From: Morella rubra
Lineage: Eukaryota > Streptophyta > Magnoliopsida > Fagales > Myricaceae
Assembly: GCA_003952965.2 (NCBI GenBank)
Contig: CM025851.1
Coordinates: 25,136,092 to 25,200,091, forward strand
Reading direction: 5' to 3'
Length of the DNA: 64,000 nucleotides
Shown: one piece after another, positions 44,962 through 55,863 of the stretch
Position numbering within the stretch: the stretch's first letter is position 1
Layout: each line of letters begins with the position of its first letter
Position numbers and translations under genes: made by a program
The notes under the pieces: generated by a model
Told to the model about the DNA's origin: nothing
Database searches by the model: none
Seen by the model: only the letters and a program-made list of their open reading frames with translations

Positions 44962-47327
44962 TGTTTCATACCCCGAGCTTTCAAACATCACATGCAATTG
45001 TTTATGCTCTCTTGTTTGTAATTAGTAGTGAAATTATGGTATATTTAGTGACTAAGAGAGAGTATTTAGTACTTGAGATTCTAAGTTCAAAACCTTGATT
45101 AGGACCTGATTTAGTGAGAATTGGAGTTCACATACAATGAGTTATTGTTCAAGAGATTGAGGAGTACGCATTGGATCAATTTAAAATTTTAAGCTAGTAG
45201 GTCATTTTTATCTCGAAACCTTGATTAGGACATGATTAAGTGAGATTTGGAGTTCGCGTGGAACTAGGTTGTTGTTCAGAATGTTGAGGAGCTCGTATTG
45301 GATCAATTTAATTTTTTAAGCAAGCAGGACGTTTTTATCTTGAAAACTGAACCACTTGATTTTTATTCTTTTAATATGTTGGGAGTTCATCCACGAGTTT
45401 ATGGTTCAAATTTGGAGACTTTTTATTTTTCGGAGGCAAGTAGGTCAATTTCTCAGGAGCAACTAGGTTGATTTGAGATTATCGGAAGATTAGTGAAACG
45501 ATTAGCAAAACTTAGCCATTAAGAAAGGAAATTTCAGCTGCCCTAGAGGTGACACCTATTAGGGCTGGATAGCACGAAAAATCAAAGCTAGAAGCACGAT
45601 AAATCGTTGCAAGAAGCACGACCAAAAAGGCTAAGACCTAGGTAGCTCGAGGTGTCACCAACCTAGGCGGCGACTCACCCATGCTATAGTGAAAATTTCA
45701 GCCATAGCCTTTCCATGCAGCTACTGTAGGTTGCTAGGTGTCAAGAGGAGAGAAATGTAGCCTAGTGACTGCCAAAGCTAGCCTAGCTAGCCCGAACACG
45801 TGTCGAAATGCAACCGGCTGTGTTTTCCTATAAATAGGGGTGGATTTCGACCTTTGAAGAGTACACCATTCAATCTGAATTTTTGTGAGTTAAATCTTGA
45901 GAGCAATAGTGAAGTGAAGTGGTAGAAAGAGGAGGAAAAAGTTTAGCAAAGATCAAGCACGCTTAGAGGTAAAGTTTAGTTGGTTATCTTTGATTTCGAT
46001 TCAAGTTTTCAAGATGATTATTGTGAATCTTTGTCTTTGTTATTCTAGCATCTCTTGATGTTATTAATGTTTTTCTATTCTTCCTATTATTCTTGATGTT
46101 CTTTGTGTTATTCGTGTTCTTGATGAAGAACAAGCTCGTCCTTTCGAAAAAGTATCATTTTCAAAGTTCGATTCGTTTTCAAATTGTTTTTCAACTTTGA
46201 TCCGTTTCTTTTAAAAATTTCTTCCAAAAGTTATTTTTCAAAACTTGAACATATTTCTTTCTTCTGATTTCAATACTTTTCATGTCAAAATTAGTATTTT
46301 CTACGTGGTGATTAAGCCAGTTTTTAATTGAGAAATCAAAGTGTTGTTTTGCCTTCACAACAACATTTTCCTTTGAGTACTGTTTTGTCATGTTGTGATG
46401 ATGGAAATGAATTAAGGTGTTGCATATCATAAATGAGATGTATGGGCGTTGACATGAGACATGCATACTTAACGTAATACTGTGAAGACGTGACAGTTCT
46501 GTGCACAAGAGGGTGTGTTCATTTGTTATGACATTTTGGCCTCTCTGTCGTACGCGAAAGATCCTTTGTTAGGATAACTCACTCTGGGAGTTTGAGGCCG
46601 TATTGTGCTCTGGGAGTACTGCTACAAAGATACGAAAGGGTACTTGTATACCGTCACTCTGGCCAAGTGATTCACTCTGGGAGTGAGAGTAGTGGTGATC
46701 GAAATTGAAAATGAAAAATGGAAAAGATCATTTTTGAGAAAAACTGAGTCTTTTCATTTACTTTCTTCTTTTGTTGAGATTTTATTGTTGAACGGGTTTC
46801 TTCAATATCTTTTATTCTATCTGCTATTCTGTTGTACTAACCGCTGGCTTTACTGAGTCATTTGGACTCACCGTTGTTTGTTAAATAATTTCTTTAGCAG
46901 ATGTCTGAGGTTTATTTAGGTGAGTTTACCAAAGCCATTCAACATGGCTTTATCACTCTGGAGTTGACATTTCGTGTGTATATCACACGTGACCTAGATG
47001 TCCTGATAGAGGGACGAGGACATAGATGGATCACTTCGCACTCAGATAATTACATCAACATCTCAGACTTGGATAACACTGATGATGAAGATTAAAGATC
47101 TTCGTTTTATGTTTTCTTAGTTTTCCGCTGCAGTTTACTTTTTAGTATGTACATTATAGAAAGTGGGTCCTCTTTTGTAATACCTCGGTATTAATAAAAG
47201 GTCCTTCGTGTGTTTTGCTTAGTATCTTGTTGCTTTGTCAATCTTCCCATAGGTCGTAACTTCAGCTTTATAGCTGTGTCCATTATATAAGACAATGCTT
47301 GAGGTCTTCACTGTTCGGGCTATTACA
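44962..47327 (+). repeat. Solo LTR, Gypsy-like, inside the MULE-1 transposase
   Basis: Starts TGTTTCATACCCCGAG and ends GGGCTATTACA, about 2.37 kb. Both junctions share CACTCTG (44,957-44,963 and 47,326-47,332), so the 5-bp TSD is ambiguous by two bases. It contains a TATAAATA box (45,829-45,836) and a polyadenylation-type AATAAAAG near 47,190, as in an LTR promoter/terminator. It lacks internal genes. The long size and CATACCCCGA start suggest a Tekay/Del-type Gypsy LTR; the open frame 46,901-47,095 is unassigned. Confidence 0.8.
45095..45345. repeat. Tandem duplication within the Gypsy-like solo LTR
   Basis: Two copies of a unit of about 122 bp (45,095-45,217 and 45,218-45,343). Shared words are TTGATTAGGACMTGATT, GGAGTTC, TTGAGGAG and TTGGATCAATTTA. 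They have diverged by perhaps 15-20 percent, so this is an old duplication. Confidence 0.7.
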
Positions 47328-47790
47328 CTCTGACCCCATCTCCCTCCCCAAAATCCTTACCCTCTAAACTCTCGGTGCCATCTTCCTCCCGAGTCCCTCT
47401 ATACTCATGGTCTGATGTAGCTGTCAATCTAGGAGGGGATCTACCGAATCAACAATCTCAAGAGCATTAACAACGTGCTTTACAAATATGTTCAACACAT
47501 CTTTATTTTCTTCCAACGCCAAATTTATTAGTTTGATACTATCTTTCTTTGTTTCCCTTCAGTGCCTTAACACTAACCTAATCCTTGTCATCAAAAGTAT
47601 ACAGCAAATCACCCACAGAACAATATCGTAACCCTTTCACACAACTTTTGAAATCCATTATGCACATATAATTGACACTCATTTGACCGACCTCATCTAC
47701 CTTTCCTCCCACGTAAATCTATCTAGGTCCGCCTAGAAACTGTTCCCCATGATATACCTTTATTCGTAGGAATCCTGAAAATTTAATCAA

Positions 47791-49054
47791 CATTACGTAA
47801 GCAATTATACTATACTAAAAGAAATTAGAGGGAAGGGGGGAAAAAATCAAAACTTAGTAACTAAAAAATCAAATTCGATGTTGTAAGGGACCAAAACCAT
47901 GTGCACAATAAGTTAAAAGTCAACTGAGAGATACTAAACATTAGATGAGACCACAACAACCGTGTGCAAATCTTCTCAACTAAAAAAAAATAAAAATTAG
48001 AGAGATGACAGAAAGGTATACATACTGGAAATAGAGGGAACACAAACCACACTTTCAATAAAAACAATAAAGGCATCACAAATAGTCTATTAAATTCACT
48101 ACAATACAAAAGGCAATACACTTACATAGAGGCATGACTCACATTTTATATTTATTCACCTGTCTGTGTTATAAAACCACAATAAAACAACAATATAAAG
48201 TATTGTGTCAAAATAAATCCGAATCTCACCTGCAATACCAAACAAAAACAAAGTGTGGGTCTTTGTCTTACCCACTTCATGTAGACTTTAAAAATACTTG
48301 ACCCAATACTTTATTGCATTATGGGTCATGCCTCTAGGTGTTTGTCTAACCTTTTTAAAATCAGAGACGCGACATTATCTCCCTGTCTCACACAATGGGT
48401 TCAAACTTTGTGGCCTTTTAAACACATAGAGACACACAATCCACACAATAACCCACTTCACACTACTACACACAATAAGCCAATTCACATAGAGTTTAAA
48501 AGTCGATTGATTTTCTACCTCCCGCAATTGCTGCGTCCAATATGCTCCCACAGAACGGAATCCCAAACGTCGGTCAAATGAGTATCAAATTTGGTTGCAA
48601 TGGCGAATTGCAAAGGAGATCTGGATGGAAAAGTGGACTAAGGTTCTGTTCTCAGTGTTTGTGTGTTCGAAGATGCTGCGATTGGGGAAATTTGGGTGAG
48701 GTTTACATGAATTGATTGAAGAAAACACTTAGCTGCTGCGGGGGGAAATTTGGGTGGGTGCAAAATGCAGCTTCTCATCGTAAAAAATTTGCAAGGTGTG
48801 CAAAATGCAGTGTCTCAAATGAGTTCTGAAGGAGCTTAGCAAAACACAACGTCTCGTTTTGTAAAGGATGTGCAAGAAGTACAAAACGTAAAGTCAGACT
48901 TGGAAGGCAAAACGCAGCATCGGACTTGGAGGGATCTGCTCGATGTCCTTTTGGGCATTAAATCAAATGCTTCATGCTAACGTGGAAATTAAGTTGATGC
49001 TGACTTGGAGAAAATTGCTGACATTTACGAATATTCCGTTAGTTAGCATGACAG
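47791..49054. other. MULE-1 right subterminal region
   Basis: Probable promoter and leader of the transposase (minus strand). No recognised domain. 48,770-48,920 has repeated words AAAACGCAGC and AAATGCAG. Confidence 0.5.
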
Positions 49055-49145
49055 AGGGTAACGAAAGGACTATATTTTTCACGGATGAAAGATTATGGAC
49101 TAAGTTTTTCCGTATTAAAGTTCAGGACTAAAAATTAAATTTCCC
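49055..49145 (-). repeat. MULE-1 right terminal inverted repeat
   Basis: Inverse of the left TIR over 91 bp, ending GGGAAATTT (minus). It is followed by the 9-bp target repeat TAATAAAAA. Confidence 0.9.
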
Positions 49146-49739
49146 TAATAAAAATTTATAAGCTGTACAAATAAAGGAATCAGCTAGCTTAAAGGAGCCA
49201 GCTATAATGATAGCTTTGATGAGGCAAGATTTATACCTTTTGAAATTTTTTTGCAAATGTCTCTGTCTAGTAAAGAAAGAGAAAATCACTGCATCATAGA
49301 TCTTTATGGTGCATTATTAGGGTCTTCAACTAACACATAATTAACAGATGATATTTATGGACTTCCAAATGGGTTAGCAAAAATGAAACGGCAAATTTCC
49401 TAGTGCACATACTATGGAGTATTCCATTGTAATTTTTTTTTTTTTTTTACTTTTCTATTTCAAATGACACTCGTTCTTAGATGGAAAATAAATACTAAAA
49501 AAAAAACTTTGGCATGTGTCATGAATTGCCTAAACGGTAATCGAACAGAAATTGTAACCATCAAATTTTGAGGAATAAAATACTCTCAAAACAATCTTTC
49601 AAAACACCAATTAATACAACTACCCATCCTTGTATCGCAAGCCAGCTGTAATTTCCCACTTGAGTACAGACTTATTATAAATACTTACGCATGAGGCAAG
49701 GTTCCTGCATGAAAAAAAATGAAACAATGATTTAGATCA
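49146..49739. other. Spacer between MULE-1 and CACTA-2
   Basis: Its first part could be the rest of the Copia-3 LTR cut by MULE-1, but I could not find an LTR end. It has a T run (49,434-49,450) and no gene. Confidence 0.45.
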
Positions 49740-50590
49740 CACTACAAGAAACTTAGGTTTAGGTGACAAATTTTTGTGTGTCAAACCAAATTTCGTCACC
49801 TAAAGTCACACTTCCCTGACCAAACATTAATTTTGTCACTCAAAATTATCCAAGAATGCCAAAACCGTCAGGACTGGTCCTAAACCCGTTCAGAAAAATT
49901 TTTGGTGTCACAACATACACCTCGTCACGAATGAGTGACGAGAAAAATCGTCACAAATATTTAACATTCGTCTGGACCCATAAACAAACCATTCGGATGA
50001 AAATGAGTGATGATTAAAATCATCACAAATTTTACATTAGCGTTTGCATGGACATTACCTAACGAGTATTGATCCTTAGCACATAGTGACAAATTAAAAA
50101 TCATCATGAACACTAAATCTCGTCTGAACTTAAACATGAGCGCTCCAACGTCCAAAAAATAAAACTGTTCGGACGCCCAAAACATGTCCGCATAGGTTTG
50201 AATGCTTCTTGAATTTGATTGGGCCACATGTGAATGTAACCATTAGACCGGCCAAAGTTTGTCAAAATCACACTTTCACTCATTTCTCTCAAATGTTTTC
50301 ACTATCCGATCGAGATATATTTCGAGATCTCTCAAACAACTTCGAGTAAAACCTTCTTCTTGAGTTTGCTTTTCAATTTCATGCATTTTAATTTAATACT
50401 TTTGAATTTTGTTGTCTTTTTTGTGTTCATCAAAGTACCCTGTTTGGTTTGTGTTCATCGAAGTACCATTCAGACGCTTGTATATCGACGTTCAGATGTG
50501 TTTAGATGTGTCCGGACGCTATTTTTCATGTTTTAATGCCTTCTAAATGCAAACGTCGCTATTTGAATTCCGTGCGAACGGTTTGTTCTT
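49740..50590. repeat. CACTA-2 left terminal and subterminal repeats
   Basis: Terminal words (GGTGACAAA, GTCACC) are followed by motif variants at 49,860-50,240 (CCGTTCAGAAA, GTTCGGACG) and 50,465-50,585 (GTCCGGACGC). It is inverted relative to the right end of CACTA-1. Confidence 0.7.
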
Positions 50591-50596
50591 ATGTTG

Positions 50597-51003
50597 GAAT
50601 GATTTTTGCTATGTTGACTATGGATCACTCTGGGAGATGTATCATTAATGTCGGGGCACAGTTAGAGCGACCAGCTTGGGCGGACGCTTTTTTAGTGGAG
50701 CTGAGGGCTAGTATTCAGCGATAGTGTAGAGCCGACACATTCGTTGTGCATGGAGCTCCAGTGCCGCTTGACCTGTCTGGAGAATAAATTTGCTGTAATA
50801 GATAGGGCTATGACAGAGGAGCTGAATATTATGCAGATGAAAATGTTTTTTGTGAGAGAATAGGTGCCTTACTTGTCCTAGTCCATCCATACTATTCTGA
50901 TATAGTGCCATACACTCATTAGTCAAGTGGATAATATAGAGGAGCATTTACCGCATGTTCGTGACGCCCTTAGACAAGATTTGGACCCTGAGTCAGAGGG
51001 ATG
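50597..51003 (+). pseudogene. CACTA ORF A in CACTA-2, broken
   Basis: The reading contains VEPTHSLCMELQCRLTCLEN and AMTEELNIMQMKMFFVRE, nearly the same as in CACTA-1. It ends DALRQDLDPESEG and a stop at about 51,001-51,003. The ATG is probably 50,616 or 50,622. A short helical protein of unknown role. Frame shifts between the first part (WADAFLVEL) and the helical part break it. Confidence 0.45.
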
Positions 51004-53009
51004 ATTCGGACTAGTCTCTTGTTTATGTTTTATCGCTATTATTTACTTATCCTTAGAAGGACCGTCTCCCGCTTGTACTAGACAATGTGATTGTGTTTTT
51101 CATTCAGTATTTGGATTATGTTTGATATTTTTATATTAATTATGTTTTTTCATTAGTTTAAATTTATTACAATTTAAACGGATGATTAGTACAATTAAAT
51201 GGGTGATTAGTACGAGTACTATGTTAATGGAACGGTTAGTGTAATTAGATTGTAATAAATTAGTGTAATTATAATTAAATAGGTGATTAGTTATAATGGA
51301 TGTTTAATATAAAAGTATGTTTAACTATATATATTTTTTATGTTTCCAAAAAAAATAAATTGAGTTAAAATTTTGAGCCGAATTAGTTAAATGATTTAAA
51401 TAAATGAAATTGAGTGAATTAAATAGGATCCATAATCTATTAAAGAATAAAAGTAATGTAAAATAAATATGCTAAGCGTTCGCACACTGTTATTGGACGG
51501 TCAGATGCATCAAATTAATTGATAATGTTGGAGCGGGTGAAAAGACCGTCTAGACGCCCTAATCACAGTAGCATGGTCAGCACGTGTTTAGTGAGGTAGG
51601 CATCTGAATGTAGAAGCACAACATCTAGACAGTTAAGATGAATTGACGCTGTTGGAATGGACGGTATACCACTGTCTGGACGTCTGTGTAACCGTCGCAT
51701 GACTTATATATGTTTACGTTATACAATGGTTCAAATAGCTGTAACCGTCCGAACGCCTAGGGCATCGTCCGGATGAGATGTGACGTTTATTTAGCCAAAC
51801 GTGTTCTTCCACGTCGCACCAAGTCAGGAAAATTCCATTCGGACAGCTAGACACCTTCTGGATGCTTTTAATATTTTGAACCATTTTAAAAGGTCTAAAT
51901 TTTGGCATTTAATATGGAGGACTCTCATTGGGCCACGTGTGCTGAAACGCATTCAAACGAGGTTCAATCATCCCGGCAGCATCGACAAATTCTAAAAACT
52001 CGAATAGTTCCATATTTTCAACCCTCACACGTTTTCTTCCCAAATCTTGACGTAATCTCATTTCTTTGAGGCTCTAATCACATCAAGGTATGTTTTACTC
52101 TCTTTTAGCATGATTTTAGTAGTAAAAATTTTGTTTTTTTTAGTGTTACGTATAGAATTTCAATCCTATTTTTTGTATACTACATTGTGTTTTTTGATTG
52201 ATATTTACATAGAAATTGATTGTGTTGAGTGTTAGGATTGTTTTAAGTTTATTGGTTTGCGATTTGGTAGTGTTTTTGAGAGTGTGTGGGAGGTGGAGGG
52301 ACGCTGCCATAGCTGAGTTAACTCAATTGACTTCCCTGTCTCGTCAGGACACCTTGTTCAGCCGTTCGGACGCCTGTTAGTATGCCACAAGGGATGTGTT
52401 GTCGTTTTAGGTGTGTTCGAACGCTATATCAAAGCAGTCCAGACGTATTTTATATTTAATTTAAATAGATTACTGTGCTATTTTATGTTCGGATGCCGAT
52501 CTCAAGGGGTTTGGGTGCCATGTAGTATCCCAAAAGGGATACGTTGTCATTTTGATTTTGTTGGACAGTTTTGATATTAAATTTAAATAATTTACATCTT
52601 CGTTTCCGTTCAGACGGCAATCTAACATTGTTCAGATGCCTGTAGTTTCCCAAAAAGGATACGTTGTCATTTTGAGTGTGTCCGGACGCTTTCTCAAGCA
52701 GTCCGGATGCCTTTTTATATTAAATTTAAATAATTTACTTTTTTGTTTTCCATTTGGACGGCAATCTAACGCTGTTCCGATGCTTGGTTTATCCCAAAAG
52801 GGATATGTTGTCATTTTGTTTGTGTCCAGATGCTATATCTAGTTGTTCAGATGCTTTTTATATTAGATTTGCATATTTATTTTATTAATGAACCATGCAG
52901 ATGGCCTTCGTTGGCTGTTCGAATGCCTTTCCATACATTCGAACCTTTTTTTTACCGTCCAAACCTATTTTCTAACCTTGCAAACAATTTTGTGTAGATA
53001 TCCAAAAAA
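51004..53009. repeat. CACTA-2 internal non-coding motif region
   Basis: No gene. Motif clusters at 51,475-51,970 and 52,360-52,980 (GTCCGGACGC near 52,680; many GTTCAGATGC-like drifted copies). In the second cluster a unit of about 120 bp recurs: ATCCCAAAAGGGATACGTTG-like word, TCATTTTG, then a GTCCGGACG-like word and TTAAATTTAAATAATTTAC. This block is a local tandem expansion. Confidence 0.7.
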
Positions 53010-54185
53010 ATGAGCAAGCGTGTGCGTACTAGCAGCCAGGTTGATTTGAGCAACCCTCCACCCTAACTCTATCGATGGAGCAGCATACGGTGATCATTAT
53101 GTCTCATAACATCTAGTTCTTGGTTATCTACAATCTTCGATTTAAGGATCGGACGCTTCCAGAAGTGGTGGAGTAGGCGGGTTGGCTTTTGTTCCTCTAG
53201 AGGAATGGCTCTGCGTCGAAAACAATGGTGCGGGAATTCTACACTGGTATACTTCAGGCGCACACCTCGAAGAGCCGAGTATGGAGGTTATCGTCCATAA
53301 CGTTCAGGTCACATTCTCATAGGACAAGCTAGTGAGATTCTTGGGATATGAGAGGAATCTAAAGACGTTTCGTAACCTACCGCTGCTCGATGAGGGCCAG
53401 CCTACTTAGGCGAGCTTTTCTGAATGTTGATGGGCCCGAATATGACTATTCTAAAGGGAAGCTACATGCAACACAAGATGCTGCTTCCTTTTTGGTGGAT
53501 CATGCACCTGATCCTATGCTCTGCCATCAACCCGAAGAAGCACACGATAGAGCTATCTTATCACCAAGCCAAGTTCATGTACTTGGTTGTTGTGTGGGAG
53601 GAGCCTGTTGATTTGGCATTGTATATCTACCAGACCGTCCGTGCAAAGGCCCTGAAGATCGATGTGCAAATTTCTTTGTCTTACGGTATTTTTCTGACGC
53701 AGTTCCTGCACGCCATGCTGGTACTCAAGGTTGCTGGTGAGCCAAAGGCAATTCCATTTGGGCCAATCAATAAGGTGATGCTCTCTCGTTCCATGGTCCA
53801 GACACACTGAGTGTTAAGTACCGCTCGAGCAGCTAGAGGTTGACAGGAGTAGCCTGAGGGGTAGGATCATGGACAGAGCTGAACCCAGGGACTTCAGGCA
53901 GAGTGACTGAGTTGGGTGGTGAATATGATGACCAAGCTGACTGAGTAGATGTGATCGGTCATGCAGCCCACCCATCATATGGTGAGTGATATTTCTTCTT
54001 AGCTGATGGCTCTAAAGGATAAGGTCGACCAAATGGACTCTGAATGGAAGAAGGTGGCTGGGATTCGGTTAGACTTGAGGGCGTGGCATCAGAGCACAGT
54101 TGCATGCCCTAACTGACAGGGTCTTGTTGATAGAGGAGCACATGGCTTGGGTATGGGAGGTTCTTCGCGGATGATGAGTAGTAGT
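53010..54185 (+). pseudogene. CACTA ORF B in CACTA-2, broken
   Basis: The ATG at 53,010 gives MSKRVRTSSQVDLSNP, the same start as in CACTA-1. Later parts are LGYERNLKTFRNLPLLDEG (about 53,340) and LTQFLHAMLVLKVAGEPKAI (53,424-53,810 frame). It resembles the 'putative plant transposon protein' (Transposase_32-like) family. Multiple stops and shifts. It lies between ORF A and TNP2 in both elements, hence a regular part of this CACTA family. Confidence 0.65.
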
Positions 54186-54189
54186 AGGC

Positions 54190-55863
54190 ATTTATTTTGT
54201 TTTTGTTATGACATTTGTTTTTTTATTATGTTTTAAGGACATTTATTTTTTATATTATGTTTTGAGGACATGTGTTGGGATTTATTTGATGTTATTTTGT
54301 TTATTTTATGCTTTGAAGATATTTTATATATTTATGTTATTTCTATTTATTCATCCTTAGTACAACATATTAATAATGTTATGTTTCTCATTTCGTTACA
54401 CTCCTTCAAACCTCGAAACTACTATTTAACACACTTAAGGTTATTTATATTATTAACACACTTTGATTATTTAAAACTTGGTAATAAATTGAATGGTATG
54501 AGCTTAAAAAAAATCTGATTCTCAAAATCCGTTCAGACGGATAGATAACCATCCAGACTGTTAATTGATAGCTCAAATGGTGTCGTATTGTGTAAGTAAA
54601 TCGTCTGGATCGTACTATACTCCATCTAGACGCGTTCGTTTATCATCATTTCATTGAAACACTGTCGTTTTGAGATTTTTAAAACGGTGTTGTGAATTAT
54701 AAGTCAGCATGCAGACGGGGTGTAGCCCGTCCGGACGCGTTTGTTTATGATTATACGTCATTTAGAGATTTCTAAAACGGTGTCGTGATATGGAAGATAG
54801 CATGAGGATGGGAGGTGGCCTGTTCAGACACGTTTGTTTTTGATCAGACGCTGTCGTTTGGGGATTTCTAAAATGGTGTCTTGAACTGTAATTTAGCATG
54901 TAGACGTAAACATCACCGTTCAGATGGTGTGAAATTTTAGGCAACAATGATTCCTTTGAAACTTGTACATGTAGGCGTCTGAACTCTGTTCTTGGTGTCT
55001 GATCGGTGTTTAAGTGTATGAAATATGGGAAATCGCAGCCAATATAGCAAAAAAGGGGGAAAAACTTAGAAAACAAGAGATTTGAGCAAGAGGAGAAGAG
55101 GGAAGCAACTCATTTGGGATTTCACATTGGATTGTATTTGAGGATAGTGGGTTTTAAATTTTTCTTTTGATTTAGGATGAAAAGCATGGATTTAAAGATA
55201 TGAAGGTATGTGTTTTTCGGATTTTTAGGGTCCAAAATGATAGGAATGGAATTTGGGATTGGTTGTGATGTGTTTATATTGAAGTGTTTGTGATTTGGGT
55301 TAATTTTGGCATGAATTTGTGGTGATTTTGGCATTTGTTCTTCAAAGCACAGTGTTGTTTGACAATCATAGTTCGGACAGATTATGGTCCGTCCGGACGC
55401 TTTGCTATAAACGTTTGAACGCTCGTATTTGTGGTTCGAACTATTATGACTCCGTCCAAATGGTTTTGCTGTTATGTTTCATACATTTATTTGGTTTCCT
55501 TAGTCCCGTTTAAGAATTACATGCAGTTCAGATACCGAACTCGGTGTAATTTTTAAATTGTCCACGTTATTGACAGTTTGAGTTTACAATGTCTATAATG
55601 TGCGTAATTGTATCTGCTATTGTGGCAGATATGTGTAGAAGTTTTGATACATATCTCAATATTGTAGGTGTGTATCTGGGGACTAAGGGGAAATGCTATC
55701 GAAATTTCTTAAGCAACAGTTGCAATAGTTGGGTCAATTACATGCAGTACGTGATATTGTAAACTTGAATGGGATAGGACCTATCACCAAAGAAATTGGA
55801 GTTGAGTGTGAATGTCATCATTGTTTGCATTATTGTTTGTATTTTCGTCTTTGAAAGAACAAT
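54190..55863 (+). other. Upstream/leader region of TNP2 in CACTA-2
   Basis: Non-coding, with motif clusters at 54,530-54,980 (exact CGTCCGGACG at 54,728) and 55,370-55,470 (exact CGTCCGGACG at 55,390). 55,510-55,863 is well conserved with CACTA-1 (8,032-8,460), which suggests functional leader or intron sequence directly before the ATG at 55,864. Confidence 0.6.

Larger units (their letters stand above)
43020..47790 (-). pseudogene. MuDR/MULE transposase relic, split by a solo LTR
   Basis: N-terminal PB1-like region (47,400-47,790: RIKVYHGEQFLGGPR, YVGGKVDEVGQMSVNYM). The solo LTR 44,962-47,327 interrupts it. It continues with an acidic linker, the MuDR domain (about 44,230-44,460: MIFSTIQVVRKALR, LHNDKVRVQAIYN) and the MULE catalytic domain (43,700-43,880: FGGQLLCTIGKAANNNMFPI, AVVEAETRDSWSWFMDQLL). 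Then SWIM zinc finger CSCGKWQLCRILCIHACAAI (43,560-43,660), a CCHC-like knuckle (about 43,270-43,350) and a GGGRGRG tail (43,050-43,110). The MULE and SWIM parts are joined directly (GEVDHPFETQ/RVVDLEVL), so about 200 residues with the last catalytic acid are missing. It also has several stops. Confidence 0.87.
38551..49145. mobile_element. MULE-1, Mutator-like element with TIRs and 9-bp TSD
   Basis: Long terminal inverted repeats (38,551-38,665 and 49,055-49,145) start GGGAAATTTRATTTTTAGTC. They are flanked by a perfect 9-bp repeat TAATAAAAA (38,542-38,550 and 49,146-49,154), the Mutator hallmark. Length is 10,595 bp, of which about 3.9 kb is two later solo LTRs. It contains a MuDR-type transposase relic on the minus strand and a GRF zinc-finger gene relic on the plus strand, convergently arranged. 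Both genes are broken. Confidence 0.93.

Noticed and set aside
46901-47095. 64-aa open frame in the Gypsy-like solo LTR as a gene
   Set aside because: Lies within an LTR, unassigned, and such short frames are common by chance.
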